A stretch of DNA of 30,991 nt from Phocaeicola_A sp964481755 (GCA_964481755.1 CAYZVH010000015.1:1-30991); one strand, 5' to 3'; shown: positions 8,697 through 18,222, counted from the stretch's first letter. Made by a program: numbers and translations. Notes: generated by a model not told the origin, from the sequence alone.

Positions 8697-9701
8697 TTAC
8701 TTCACTTCCCACGTGTCGTTGGTCATCAACAGCTCGTTGAAGTTGTGGTATTTCTTCTTCTCCTTCAACTCCTCTATTTGCTCGGCAACGGCCGTCTCGT
8801 AGGTGGGAGCGTCGATGTCGCGAATCACACCCAGTGCAATGGGGAAGCCCGGACCTTCCATCAGTGCCAGTTTCAGCTGCAGGGTGTTGTCCACGCAGTG
8901 AGCGTCGTGCACCAGGATGTCCTTCTCGGTGATGCCGTTCTCGCCCAGCTTCACCACCTTCAGACCGAAACCTTCCTGCATCAGTCCGTACTCGTTGTGC
9001 TCACCGAAGAGCATCGGTTTGCCGTGCACCAGGTGGATGGCGTTCTTGGCACGTCCCTCGCGGCTGTACACCGCGTCGTGTGTGCCGTTGTTGAAGATGA
9101 CGCAGTTCTGCAGAATCTCGCAGACAGCGGCACCCTTGTGTTGCTGGGCTGCTTTCAGAATCTCCACTGTGCACTCGGCGTCGGTGGCCACGGCACGGGC
9201 GAAGAAGCGTCCGCGTGCGCCGAAGCAGAGCTCAGCGGGACGGAACGGATCCTCCACTGTACCGTAGGGAGAGGATTTGCTGACGAAGCCACGGGGTGAA
9301 GTGGGGGAGTATTGTCCCTTTGTCAAGCCGTAGATTCGGTTGTTCAGCAGTATCATGTTGATGTCGATGTTGCGTCGGATGGCGTGGATGAAGTGGTTGC
9401 CACCGATGGCCAGTCCGTCGCCGTCGCCCGAGATCTGCCAGATGGTGAGGTTGGGGTTGGCCACCTTGGCACCTGTGCTGATGGACGCTGCACGACCGTG
9501 GATGGTCTGCATCGCATACGTGTTCATATAATAAGGTAAGCGGCTGGAGCAGCCGATACCGGAGATGACGGCAGTCTCCCACGGCGCAATGCCGATCTCT
9601 GCCATGGCTTTGTGCAGTGAGGCCAAGAAAAAGTGGTCACCGCAACCCGGACACCAACGCGGTTGTCCTTTCTTATAATCTTTAGCTGTAAATTCGCTCA
9701 T
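8697..9701 (-). CDS. korB: 2-oxoacid (2-oxoglutarate):ferredoxin oxidoreductase, beta subunit
   Basis: This 334-residue subunit binds thiamine diphosphate and passes electrons from oxidative decarboxylation of a 2-oxoacid to ferredoxin, forming an acyl-CoA. The sequence has WCPGCGDH (16-23) and GIGCSSR (48-54), which supply iron-sulphur cysteines (17, 20, 51). The diphosphate-Mg site is GDGDGLAIGGNH (92-103) with NNRIYGLTKGQ (120-130). Its length fits KorB. It follows korA by 28 bases and the pair should form one transcript ending at the hairpin 8626-8664. 2-oxoglutarate is the likely substrate from family similarity, but a related 2-oxoacid cannot be excluded. Confidence 0.93.
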   Translation of the reverse strand: MSEFTAKDYKKGQPRWCPGCGDHFFLASLHKAMAEIGIAPWETAVISGIGCSSRLPYYMNTYAMQTIHGRAASISTGAKVANPNLTIWQISGDGDGLAIGGNHFIHAIRRNIDINMILLNNRIYGLTKGQYSPTSPRGFVSKSSPYGTVEDPFRPAELCFGARGRFFARAVATDAECTVEILKAAQQHKGAAVCEILQNCVIFNNGTHDAVYSREGRAKNAIHLVHGKPMLFGEHNEYGLMQEGFGLKVVKLGENGITEKDILVHDAHCVDNTLQLKLALMEGPGFPIALGVIRDIDAPTYETAVAEQIEELKEKKKYHNFNELLMTNDTWEVK

Positions 9702-9729
9702 GATAATGTCTTGTTTTGAAGATGTACGT

Positions 9730-11565
9730 TTACTTGTTGATAATCTCTGTGAACGCTTTTACCAATTCTTTCACCACGAAAGGCTGACCCTTCACCTGGT
9801 TGAACTGATAAGGAGCGAATCCGTCTACTTTCATGCGCAGATAACCGGCGAACTGTCCCAGGTTCTGCTCGGCAACCACCACCTTCTTGTATCTCTTCAG
9901 TACCTCGGCGGTGTTCTTTGGCAGCGGGTTGATGTAGCCGAAGTGGGCTAAGGCTACCTTCTGGCCAGCGGCGTTCATCTCGGTCATGGCGCTATGGAGG
10001 TGTCCGTAGGTACCGCCGAAGCCTACAATCAGCAGGTCAGCATCGTCGGCACAGCCTTCTACCTTCACGTCGGGCACGGGGATGCGGGCCACCTTCTCGG
10101 CGCGCTCGCGACACATCAGGTCGTGGTTCTCGGGGTTGGTGGAGATGGCTCCCGTGTTGCCGTCCTTCTCCAGTCCGCCGAGGATGTGCATGTAGCCTTC
10201 CGTTCCCGGGATGGCCCAGTAGCGTACCTTGGTCTCCTCGTTGCGGCGGTAGGGAGTGTAGTTGTCCTTCATCTCGGCCGTAGCGTACGGCGGGTTGATG
10301 GCGGGATAGTTGTCGATGTTGGGTAGTTTCCATGCGGCGGAACCGTTGGCCACGAAAGCGTCCGTCAGCAGGATGACCGGAGTCATGTGCTCCAGGGCAA
10401 TCTTACAAGCTGCATAGGCTGCGTCGAAGCAGTCCGTCGGCGAGGTGGCGGCGATGACGGGCATCGGGCTCTCGCCGTTGCGGCCGAAGAGCGACTGCAG
10501 CAAGTCGGTCTGTTCCGATTTGGTAGGCAGACCGGTGGAGGGACCTCCGCGCTGCACGTCCAGAATGACGAGCGGAAGCTCCGTGATGACTGCCAGGTTC
10601 ATGGCCTCGGACTTCAAGCAGATGCCCGGTCCCGAAGTGGAAGTGACGGCCAGCGCTCCTGCGAAGGAGGCACCGATGGCGGAGGCACAACCCGAGATCT
10701 CGTCCTCACACTGCACGGTGGTGACACCGAGCGATTTGTGTTTCGACAGTTCGTGGAGCACGTCCGTTGCCGGAGTGATGGGGTAGGAACCCAGGTAGAG
10801 TTTCAGCCCGGCCTTCTCGGCGGCGGCGATGAAACCATATGCGGTGGCCTTGTTGCCTGAGATTTCCATGTAGCGTCCCGGCACTTTGGTCTTGCTCTCT
10901 ATGCGATAAGTGTTCGACACACTGGCGTGTGTGTTGTGTCCGTAGTCGAAGCCGGCATGGATTACCTTGATGTTGGCCTCGGCAATCTCCGGTTTCTTGG
11001 CAAATTTCTCGCGGATGAAGTTCTCGGCGATGGAGAGGTCGCGGTTGAAGAGCCAGCAGACCAGACCTACGGCGAACATGTTGCGACACTTCAGCATCGA
11101 CTTGTTGTCCATGCCCGAGTCGCTGAGGCAGTCCTTCACCATCTGTGAGATAGGGGCGGCGATGACGTCCTGCTTGATGCCCATCTCGCTGATGGGGTCG
11201 TTGGTCTTGAACTCGGCCTTTGCCAAGTCGCTTTCCTCAAAAGCGTTGGTGTCGATGATGATACAGCCAGTCGGCTTGGTGAACTTATACTGGGTTTTCA
11301 ACGCGGCGGCGTTCATAGCCACCAACACGTCGCACTGGTCGCCCGGGGTGTAGACCTTGTCGGCACCGATGCTCACTTGGAAACCTGATACTCCGGTCAG
11401 CGAACCTTGCGGAGCGCGGATGTCTGCCGGATAGTCGGGGAATGTACTGATGTCATTTCCTACTGTGGCCGAAACCGTTGAGAAGATGTTACCTGCTAAC
11501 TGCATTCCGTCGCCGGAGTCTCCGGAGAAGCGGACAACGACTTTCTCTAACTCTTTTACTTCCAT
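9730..11565 (-). CDS. korA: 2-oxoacid (2-oxoglutarate):ferredoxin oxidoreductase, alpha subunit with fused gamma domain
   Basis: At 611 residues this is the fused gamma-alpha form of the subunit. The N-terminal gamma domain (about 8-195) starts with VVRFSGDSGDGMQLAG. The alpha pyrimidine-binding domain starts near 240 and has GSYPITPATD (259-268), QCEDEISG with Glu287 or Glu289 in the cofactor region, and TSTSGPG (308-314). A C-terminal transketolase-like domain follows. Together with KorB it forms the core enzyme that links the reductive or oxidative TCA branch to ferredoxin in anaerobes. The small ferredoxin-like subunit (KorD) that often accompanies this pair is not encoded in the intergenic space or immediately upstream. 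The ATG at 11565 is supported by the clear domain start. Confidence 0.93.
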   Translation of the reverse strand: MEVKELEKVVVRFSGDSGDGMQLAGNIFSTVSATVGNDISTFPDYPADIRAPQGSLTGVSGFQVSIGADKVYTPGDQCDVLVAMNAAALKTQYKFTKPTGCIIIDTNAFEESDLAKAEFKTNDPISEMGIKQDVIAAPISQMVKDCLSDSGMDNKSMLKCRNMFAVGLVCWLFNRDLSIAENFIREKFAKKPEIAEANIKVIHAGFDYGHNTHASVSNTYRIESKTKVPGRYMEISGNKATAYGFIAAAEKAGLKLYLGSYPITPATDVLHELSKHKSLGVTTVQCEDEISGCASAIGASFAGALAVTSTSGPGICLKSEAMNLAVITELPLVILDVQRGGPSTGLPTKSEQTDLLQSLFGRNGESPMPVIAATSPTDCFDAAYAACKIALEHMTPVILLTDAFVANGSAAWKLPNIDNYPAINPPYATAEMKDNYTPYRRNEETKVRYWAIPGTEGYMHILGGLEKDGNTGAISTNPENHDLMCRERAEKVARIPVPDVKVEGCADDADLLIVGFGGTYGHLHSAMTEMNAAGQKVALAHFGYINPLPKNTAEVLKRYKKVVVAEQNLGQFAGYLRMKVDGFAPYQFNQVKGQPFVVKELVKAFTEIINK

Positions 11566-11614
11566 TTCGTTTGCTTGTTTATTGAGTACTAATCTAATAA
11601 TTGTTTACTTCGTG

Positions 11615-11644
11615 CAAATTTCGCAAATCTTCCGTATCCAGCAA
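11615..11644 (-). promoter_or_regulatory. Possible korA promoter
   Basis: On the minus strand TTG (11642-11644), a 19-base spacer and GAAATTTG (11615-11622) resemble the Bacteroidetes promoter, but the first base of TAnnTTTG is changed to G. Its position 50 bases before korA fits. Confidence 0.35.
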
Positions 11645-11994
11645 AGAAAAACCATATAAATATATCAGATAGTCAGTGAATTTTCTATCGGCTGCGGTCG
11701 GGTCGTTCCTTTCTTTTGTCATTGTGAAATGGTGATAATGACACATTGGGTAAGAGTTTGCCGTTAGCTTCGTAATGAAAAGTGATGCAGTGGTTGACAA
11801 TATGCTAAGTTTATGACAAGGCTCAACGAATTCGGATGGAGCGCGTTTCAGATAATCTCGTTTTGTTTTGCTTTGCGGAGGTAGCAAATGCGCGTCAAGT
11901 TGACAACGCCTTGCTTTGTCGGCATTTTCCTCGCCTATTCCTTATATATATAGTGCACGCGAAGCTTGTTGGCGCGATTATCGGCGCTTGCGCT
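11645..11994. other. Intergenic stretch between korA and tRNA-Arg without a convincing gene
   Basis: A 42-codon minus-strand frame (11594-11722, starting MTKERNDPTAADRKF) ends 28 bases before korA. It overlaps the likely korA promoter and has no recognisable motif, so it is probably chance. No terminator or repeat was recognised elsewhere in this stretch. Confidence 0.4.
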
Positions 11995-12024
11995 TTGTCA
12001 CTTTGCAAAAATAGTGTACCTTTG
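11995..12024 (+). promoter_or_regulatory. Promoter of tRNA-Arg
   Basis: TTG (11995-11997), a 19-base spacer and TACCTTTG (12017-12024) match the Bacteroidetes consensus and end 11 bases before the mature tRNA. Confidence 0.7.
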
Positions 12025-12035
12025 CCAACGCATTT

Positions 12036-12107
12036 GGCTTTGTAGTTCAACGGATAGAACGTGGGTTTCCTAAACCTAAAATATGGGTTCGATTCCCATC
12101 GGAGCTA
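12036..12107 (+). tRNA. tRNA-Arg (anticodon CCU)
   Basis: The cloverleaf folds by eye. The acceptor 5' strand GGCTTTG (12036-12042) pairs, with G-U wobbles, with CGGAGCT (12100-12106). The D stem is GTTC/GAAC. The anticodon stem is TGGGT/ACCTA (12062-12066, 12074-12078) with loop TTCCTAA, so the anticodon is CCT at 12069-12071 and it reads AGG codons. The T arm is ATGGG-TTCGATT-CCCAT. CCA is not encoded. A promoter lies just upstream and a hairpin terminator just downstream. Confidence 0.95.
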
Positions 12108-12114
12108 CGGACAG

Positions 12115-12156
12115 GCGCCAGGCTTTCTCTCGCATGCGGGAAGGTCTGGCGCTTTT
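12115..12156 (+). terminator. Terminator of the tRNA-Arg transcript
   Basis: GCGCCAGG (12115-12122) pairs with the TCTGGCGC arm ending at 12152, with further inner pairing, and is followed by TTTT. It begins eight bases after the tRNA end. Confidence 0.75.
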
Positions 12157-12499
12157 GCCTTCATACAGACCTGGCGCTTAACTTGCCGGTAACTTGCCTG
12201 GAATCATAATGTGAATACTTGCGAAGAAGATAAGCTGTGGAAAACCAACAACTTAGGCGGAGCAATTTGACTTGCCGGTAACTTGCCGACAAACCTGATG
12301 GAGCAAGATAATGAAGAATAAAGGGTAGGGGCTAAAGAACGCAGAAAGAGGATGCACCGTTGCCGGCACATCCTCTTCTGACATTAAATTATAGACTAAT
12401 ACTTACACGTTGTCTAGTTTAGCTTTTGTTCGCCTCCCAAACGAAGTACTGTCGCTTCGCCGCGAGCTTTCGCTTGGGAGGACGGTGGCTCGAACAGAT
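12157..12499. other. Intergenic stretch with hairpins and a duplicated 16-mer
   Basis: No gene is seen. The 16-mer TTGCCGGTAACTTGCC occurs at 12183-12198 and 12272-12287. A hairpin AAGAGGATG/CATCCTCTT lies at 12346-12377 and a second inverted repeat CCTCCCAA/TTGGGAGG at 12433-12481. One or both may end the minus-strand efflux operon, whose last stop codon is at 12500; neither has a strong T run. Confidence 0.45.
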
Positions 12500-13864
12500 T
12501 TATTCCTGTCCGCCACCGAGAGCCTGGTAGATAGTCACCACGCTCTGCATTTCGGTGAAGCGGTTGGACACTTGGGTCAGCTGTGCGTTGAGCAAAGTCT
12601 GACGGGCGGTTAACACCTCCAGGTAGGTGGTGTTGCCGTGTTCCATCAACAGTGAGGTGCTCTCCACGGCACGTCCCAAGGACTCTATCTGCTTCTCGTA
12701 TTGCTCGGACTTCTCTTTAGCGGTCTGGTAGCTGGTGAGGGCGTTGTTCACCTCCACGCCGGCGTTGAGCACAGTCTGCTGGAAGTTGAGACGGGCCTCT
12801 TCCTGCTGAGCCTTCGCAATGCGGTACTGGGACGTAATCTGTCCCTTGTTGAACAGCGGCTGGGTGAGCGAGCCTACGGCCGAAGCCAACAGCTTGCCCG
12901 GGTTGACAATGCCTGCGCCGGAGCTGTTGCTCCAGCCGGCGCTACCGCTCAGCACGATGGACGGATAGTAGGACGAACGGGCTTTGTTCACACCATAGAA
13001 GGCGCTCTCGAGTCCGCGCTCGGCGTTGCGCACGTCCGGACGGTTGGCGAGCAACTGTAGGGGCAAGCCCACGCTGAAGCTCTCGGGCAACACCTGGGCC
13101 TCCAGCGTACTACGCTCGATGGTGTGGGGCACTTCGGCCAACACGTTGCACAGGGCGTTCTCGGTCTGCTTCAGCTGGTCGTGAAGGTCGAGCACGGTGG
13201 TGCGGATGCTGTAGTAGGTAGCTTCCGTCTGTGCCACGGCGGCTTCGGTAGCCATGCCGGCGTCCATCAATGCCTGGGTGCTCTCCACGCTCTCCTTCCA
13301 CACCTGCTCGGTGCTCTCGGCGATGCGAATCTGCTCGTCGAGCATCAGCAGGGTGTAGTAGGTGTTGGCGATGTTGGCAATCAGCTGCGTCTTCACGGCC
13401 TGCTCATAGTCCTTGCTCTGCTCCAGCAGGGCTTTGGCTTGGCGCTTGCCGTTGCGGATGCGGCCGAAGATGTCCACTTCCCAACTGGCGGTGACGGGCA
13501 GGGTGTAGGTCTGTGTGGCCTTGGCCTTGTCGAAGCTGCTCACCGTTCCTTGCGGCGTCAGCGAGAACGAGGGCAGGTAGGCCAGTTTGGACGAGAGCAG
13601 TGTAGCCTCGGACTCCTTCACACGCTGTTGTGCGGTGAGCAGGTTGGTGTTGTTCTGCAGTCCCTTCTCGATGAGGCTCTGCAACTGAGGGTCGGTGAAC
13701 ACCTGGCGCCAGCTGAGGTTGGCCAGATTGTTGGCACTGTCCGTGGCGTTCACCTCCTGGCCGAAGAGGCCTTCGGGAACGTCCTTTGCCGGCTTGTATT
13801 TGGTGTAGATGCCGCAGCTGCTCAATAAGGCAGCTGCTGACAAAAGGCATATTATCTTTTTCAT
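12500..13864 (-). CDS. RND efflux outer-membrane channel lipoprotein (TolC/OprM/NodT family)
   Basis: The 454-residue product begins with a lipoprotein signal, MKKIICLLSAAALLSSC, with Cys17 as the expected lipidated residue. The body shows the two repeated outer-membrane efflux domains of the NodT type, with long helical stretches rich in Ala, Gln and Glu and family-like motifs such as LANRPDV and ARSSYYPSIVLSGSAGW. It forms the trimeric outer-membrane duct that joins the adaptor and the pump. It is the last gene of the operon, five bases behind the pump gene, so translation is probably coupled. No truncation is seen. The drug spectrum cannot be read from the sequence. Confidence 0.93.
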   Translation of the reverse strand: MKKIICLLSAAALLSSCGIYTKYKPAKDVPEGLFGQEVNATDSANNLANLSWRQVFTDPQLQSLIEKGLQNNTNLLTAQQRVKESEATLLSSKLAYLPSFSLTPQGTVSSFDKAKATQTYTLPVTASWEVDIFGRIRNGKRQAKALLEQSKDYEQAVKTQLIANIANTYYTLLMLDEQIRIAESTEQVWKESVESTQALMDAGMATEAAVAQTEATYYSIRTTVLDLHDQLKQTENALCNVLAEVPHTIERSTLEAQVLPESFSVGLPLQLLANRPDVRNAERGLESAFYGVNKARSSYYPSIVLSGSAGWSNSSGAGIVNPGKLLASAVGSLTQPLFNKGQITSQYRIAKAQQEEARLNFQQTVLNAGVEVNNALTSYQTAKEKSEQYEKQIESLGRAVESTSLLMEHGNTTYLEVLTARQTLLNAQLTQVSNRFTEMQSVVTIYQALGGGQE

Positions 13865-13869
13865 CTTAC

Positions 13870-16800
13870 TTACTCTTTAGTTTCTTTGAATGCACTCTTC
13901 TCTTCGAGACTTCTCTCGCGCTCGGCCATCACTTGTGCGTCGGCTTCCTCTTTCAGGGCCGGGCGGATGCGCTCCTGCAGGAACTCGAAGGCGATGTAGA
14001 ACACCGGAACCACGAACACCAGGGCCAGCGTACCGACCAACATACCGCCTACGACACCTGTACCCAACGCACCGTTACCGTTGGCTCCGGCACCCGTTGA
14101 GAACATCAGTGGCAACATACCGAAGATCATGGTCAACACGGTCATCAGGATTGGACGGAAACGAACCTGGGCGGCGGTGTAGGCCGACTCGATGATGCCC
14201 ATACCCTTGCGGCGACGCTCGATGGCGAACTCCGTAATCAGAATGGCGGTCTTGGCCAACAGACCAATCAACATGATGACACCGGTCTGCAGGGAGATGT
14301 TGTTCTCCAGTCCGAAGAAGCGGGCGAATAGGAAGCTACCCATCAATCCGAACGGCACGGAGAAGATGACGGCGAACGGTACGAGGAAGCTCTCGTAGAG
14401 GCAGGCCAGAATCAGGTAAATCAACAGTGTGCAGACCAGATAGATGAAGACGGTGGACGAACCGCTGCTCTCCGACTCCTCGCGGGAGATACCGCTGTAG
14501 TCGTAGCCATAGCCGTTGGGCAACGTCTGCGAAGCGACTTCTTCGATGGCCTTCATGGCCTCACCTGAGGAGTAACCTTCGGCTATGCTCACGTTGGCGC
14601 TGATGGAACTGAACAGGTTGAAGCGGGTAGAGGTCTCGGCACCCAGTGTCTTCTTCAGGGTGACGAACTGGCTCAGCGGAGCCATCTCGCTGCCGTTGCG
14701 CAGGTAGAGGTTGTTGAGCGAATTCTCGTCGAGACGATATTGGGGCGAAGCCTGCATCATCACACGGTAGACCTTACCGAACTCGTTGAAGTTGGAGGCG
14801 TAGGAACCACCGCAGTAGCTGCCCAGCACCGTCAGCACGTCGGACGGAGAGATGCCGGCACGCTTGCACTTGGCAGCGTCCACATCCACGGAGTACTGCG
14901 GGAAGTTCATGGCGTAAGACGTGTAGGCCATGGAGATTTCGGGACGTTGGTTCAGCGCCATGAGGAATTTCATGGCATTGTTGTAGAACGTCGCCTTGTC
15001 GCCGCCGGCCTTGTCCTGCAGGTGGAGCTCGATGGAGTTACCCATACCGTAGCCCGGAATCATACCCGGCTGGAAGGTAAAGATCTGTGCCTCCTTAATC
15101 TGGGCGAACCGTGCGTTGAGTCGTTTGATGACGGCGTCGGAGCTGTGTTCCTTGCCGCTGCGCTCGCTCCAGTCCTTGAAGCGGACGATGAGGGTACCGT
15201 AGGAAACTCCCTGGCCGGAGATAAGTCCGTAACCGGCTACGCTGGTGTACTTGTCCACCTCGGGGGTGCTCTTCAGAATAGTATCCACGCGCTCCAGAAT
15301 CTTGTTGGTCTGTTGCAGACCGCTACCGGGAGCCGTGCTGACGTTGATCATGCAGACACCTTGGTCCTCTTGCGGCACCAAACTGGTGCGGGTAGTGCTC
15401 ATCAGGTAGACCAGCAGCACGCCGGCAGCCACCAGTGAGGTCCACACCATCCAACGGTGGTGGATGAAGAACATCAAACCTTTCTTATATTTGCCCAACA
15501 AGGCGTTGAACGAAGCGTTGTAGGCGGCACGCACGCGGCCGTTGATACTCTTGGCGCTCTTCGTTCCGTCAGACGGACGCATCATCATGGCACAGAGGGC
15601 CGGACAGAGCGTCAGGGCGTTGATACATGAAATACCTACGGCAGTCGCCATGGTGACACCGAACTGGGTGTAGAACACACCCGAGGTACCGCCCATGAAG
15701 GTCACCGGGATGAACACGGCCATGAAGACAAACGTACACGAGATGACGGCCATTGTCACGTCGCTCAAGGCGTCCTTCGTGGCGAGGTATGGCGATTTGT
15801 AGCCCACGTCGAACTTCGCCTGCACTGCTTCGACGACCACAATAGCATCGTCCACCACCGTACCGATGGCAAGCACCAAGGCGAACAGCGTAAGGATGTT
15901 GATACTGAAGCCGGCAATCATCAGGCAGGCGAAAGTTCCAACAAGGGAAACAATAATTGAAATCGCAGGGATGAGCGTACTCTTGAAGTCCTGCAGGAAG
16001 AAGTACACCACCAAGATTACCAACAGGATGGCGATGATCAAGGTCTTCACCACCTCGTGGATGGACTCGAACAGGAAGTCGTTGGAGCTCATCATCTTCA
16101 CAAACTCCACGCCCTTGGGCAGGTCCTTGCTGAGTTCGTCGAGCAGGGCGGAGATTTTCTGGTTCACGCTGGTGGCGTTGGCTCCGGCCACCTGGAACGA
16201 GAGGAACGTACACGAAGGCATTCCGTTCAGGGTGCTGTGGAAGCTGTAGGAGAGGGTTCCCAACTCCACGTCGGCCACGTCCTTCACGCGGAGTACGCTA
16301 CCGTCCTCCTCGGAGCGGATGACCATGTTCTTGAAGTCCTCGATGTCGGTCAGACGACCTTTGTACTTCATCGTGTACTGGAAGGTGTTGTTGGAGTTCT
16401 CACCGAGTGAACCGGTAGGAGCCTCGATGTTCTGCTCGCCCAGCACGGCGGTGATGTCCGACGGAACGAGCCCGTACTGCGCCATCACGTCGGGCTTCAG
16501 CCAGATACGCATACTGTACGTGTCGCCCAGCTCCATCACATCGCCCACACCGTCGATACGCTTAATCTGCGGAATGACGTTGATGTCCAGATAGTTGGAG
16601 AGGAAGTGCTCGTCGTAGGTGCCGTCTGTGCTCACCAGAGCGCCGATCTGCAGGAACGAGGTCTGACGCTTCTGCGTGGTGACACCGATTTTCGTTACCT
16701 CAGAAGGCAACAGACCCTGTGCCTTGCTCACGCGGTTCTGCACGTTGACGGCGGCCATATCCGGGTCGGTACCTTGTTTGAAGTACACCTGGATGGTGGC

Positions 16801-17064
16801 TGAACCCGAGTTGGTGGCTGTGGAGCTCATGTAGGTCATGTTTTCCACACCGTTGATGCTCTCCTCGAGCGGCATGATCACACTCTTCTGCACTGCGTCG
16901 GCGTCGGCACCGGTGTAGGTGGCGCTCACCATCACGGTAGGAGGCGCAATGTCAGGATACTGCTCCACAGGCAGGTTGCAGAGCGCGATAAGTCCCACTG
17001 CCAAGATAAGGATAGAGATGGACATTGCCATCACGGGACGTTTTATGAATATATTTCCTTTCAT
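13870..17064 (-). CDS. RND multidrug efflux pump, inner-membrane subunit (AcrB/MexB, HAE1 type)
   Basis: This 1064-residue protein has the full RND layout: TM1 at the N-terminus (about 10-30), a porter domain, TM2-TM6, a second porter domain and TM7-TM12. The proton-relay aspartates are present in VVDDAIVVVEAV (Asp405, Asp406), and the matching lysine lies in IGLLAKTAILITEFA in the second membrane block. The motif GGTSGVFYTQFGVTMATAV follows the first block. The pump exports hydrophobic or amphipathic compounds from the periplasm and inner leaflet, driven by protons. It lies between the adaptor gene (60-base gap) and the channel gene (5-base gap). The ATG with MKGNIFIKRPV is the usual HAE1 start. 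The length is normal. Confidence 0.95.
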   Translation of the reverse strand: MKGNIFIKRPVMAMSISILILAVGLIALCNLPVEQYPDIAPPTVMVSATYTGADADAVQKSVIMPLEESINGVENMTYMSSTATNSGSATIQVYFKQGTDPDMAAVNVQNRVSKAQGLLPSEVTKIGVTTQKRQTSFLQIGALVSTDGTYDEHFLSNYLDINVIPQIKRIDGVGDVMELGDTYSMRIWLKPDVMAQYGLVPSDITAVLGEQNIEAPTGSLGENSNNTFQYTMKYKGRLTDIEDFKNMVIRSEEDGSVLRVKDVADVELGTLSYSFHSTLNGMPSCTFLSFQVAGANATSVNQKISALLDELSKDLPKGVEFVKMMSSNDFLFESIHEVVKTLIIAILLVILVVYFFLQDFKSTLIPAISIIVSLVGTFACLMIAGFSINILTLFALVLAIGTVVDDAIVVVEAVQAKFDVGYKSPYLATKDALSDVTMAVISCTFVFMAVFIPVTFMGGTSGVFYTQFGVTMATAVGISCINALTLCPALCAMMMRPSDGTKSAKSINGRVRAAYNASFNALLGKYKKGLMFFIHHRWMVWTSLVAAGVLLVYLMSTTRTSLVPQEDQGVCMINVSTAPGSGLQQTNKILERVDTILKSTPEVDKYTSVAGYGLISGQGVSYGTLIVRFKDWSERSGKEHSSDAVIKRLNARFAQIKEAQIFTFQPGMIPGYGMGNSIELHLQDKAGGDKATFYNNAMKFLMALNQRPEISMAYTSYAMNFPQYSVDVDAAKCKRAGISPSDVLTVLGSYCGGSYASNFNEFGKVYRVMMQASPQYRLDENSLNNLYLRNGSEMAPLSQFVTLKKTLGAETSTRFNLFSSISANVSIAEGYSSGEAMKAIEEVASQTLPNGYGYDYSGISREESESSGSSTVFIYLVCTLLIYLILACLYESFLVPFAVIFSVPFGLMGSFLFARFFGLENNISLQTGVIMLIGLLAKTAILITEFAIERRRKGMGIIESAYTAAQVRFRPILMTVLTMIFGMLPLMFSTGAGANGNGALGTGVVGGMLVGTLALVFVVPVFYIAFEFLQERIRPALKEEADAQVMAERERSLEEKSAFKETKE

Positions 17065-17124
17065 TTTGTTTCTTCTGTTTTTAGATGTTTGTTGAACAAC
17101 AGATGTTGACCGTCAGCGCGCGGG

Positions 17125-18222
17125 TTATTTCACTTGTGTACCCTCACGTACCAGTCCGGCTCCGTCGGCGATGATCTCGTCTCCGGCTGTCAGGCCTTCG
17201 GTCACGATGTAGTTCTGTCCGTCGCTCTCCGAGGCCACGGTGATGAGTGCGGAAACGGCTTTGCCGTCCACTACCTTGTAGACCATGATCTTGTCCTGCA
17301 AGCTGACGGTAGCTGCCTGCGGGATGACGATGCAATTCTTATATACTGACGGGATGATGACGTTGCCGGAGGCTCCGCTGCAGAGCAGACGGTCGGGGTT
17401 GGCGAATACGGCGCGGGCTGTCACCGTACCTGTCTGGCGGTCGATCACGCCGCTGATGCTCTCAATCTTTCCCTTCAGCGGGTAGATGGAGTTGTCGCTC
17501 AGCTGCAGTTCCACCTCGGTCATGTTCTCAATCATCTTGTCCAGCGAGCCGTAGCGGCGTGTCAGCTCCAGGCGCTGGTTCTCGTTCATGGAGAAGTAGA
17601 CGTACATCTCGGAGTTGTCCGACACGGTAGTCAGCGGTTTGCTGATGTTGGCGCTCACCAGTGCACCCACACGGAAGGGAATGGTTCCGGCGACACCGGT
17701 GGCGGGGCTCTTCACCTCGGTATAGGACAGGTTGTTGCGGGCGTTCACCTCTTGGGCCTGTGCCTGCGCCAACTGTGCCTTAGCGCTCAGGTAACTGTTC
17801 TCGGCGGTCTTCAGGTCGTAGGCCGACACCACCTTCTTGTTGTAGAGTTCCTGACGGCTCTCATAGTTCAGCTTGGCTGTGCTGAGCGCTGCCTCGGCTG
17901 CCTGCACGTTGGCAGTGGCGGTGTTGAGGGCCGCACGGTAGGGCACCTGGTCGATGACGAACAACGACTGTCCCTTTTGTACTTTCTGACCTTCTGTGAT
18001 ACAAACTTTCGTGATGGTACCTGACACCTGCGGATAGATGCTGATGTCCTGACGACCCTGTATGGAGGCGGAGTAGGTTGTGTTGACCGTCTGGTCGCTG
18101 GTCTCCACCTTCATGGTTTTGTACGTTGCGGCACCCTGTGCCTGCGGTGCGTTCTTGCACCCTGTGATAAGGCTGCAGCCTGTGAGAAGCACTAATGCTG
18201 CGATGTTCAGATTCTGTTTCAT
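17125..18222 (-). CDS. RND efflux periplasmic adaptor lipoprotein (AcrA/MexA family)
   Basis: The 365-residue protein has a lipoprotein signal; LLTGC (Cys16) or LITGC (Cys22) is the lipobox. The lipoyl-like half domain is seen at about 58-100 (GTITKVCITEGQKVQKGQSLFVID), followed by an alpha-hairpin rich in Ala and Gln, the second lipoyl half (SPATGVAGTIPFRVGALV) and the beta-barrel and membrane-proximal domains. It links the pump to the outer-membrane channel across the periplasm. It is the first gene of the operon and divergent from an AraC-family gene that is the obvious candidate regulator. Confidence 0.93.
   Translation of the reverse strand: MKQNLNIAALVLLTGCSLITGCKNAPQAQGAATYKTMKVETSDQTVNTTYSASIQGRQDISIYPQVSGTITKVCITEGQKVQKGQSLFVIDQVPYRAALNTATANVQAAEAALSTAKLNYESRQELYNKKVVSAYDLKTAENSYLSAKAQLAQAQAQEVNARNNLSYTEVKSPATGVAGTIPFRVGALVSANISKPLTTVSDNSEMYVYFSMNENQRLELTRRYGSLDKMIENMTEVELQLSDNSIYPLKGKIESISGVIDRQTGTVTARAVFANPDRLLCSGASGNVIIPSVYKNCIVIPQAATVSLQDKIMVYKVVDGKAVSALITVASESDGQNYIVTEGLTAGDEIIADGAGLVREGTQVK

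Noticed and set aside
11594..11722. 42-codon frame before korA
   Set aside because: It overlaps the likely korA promoter and has no motif or leader-peptide character such as a run of one amino acid.
12036..12107. Integrated element at the tRNA gene
   Set aside because: No integrase and no duplicated tRNA 3' end were found in the window.
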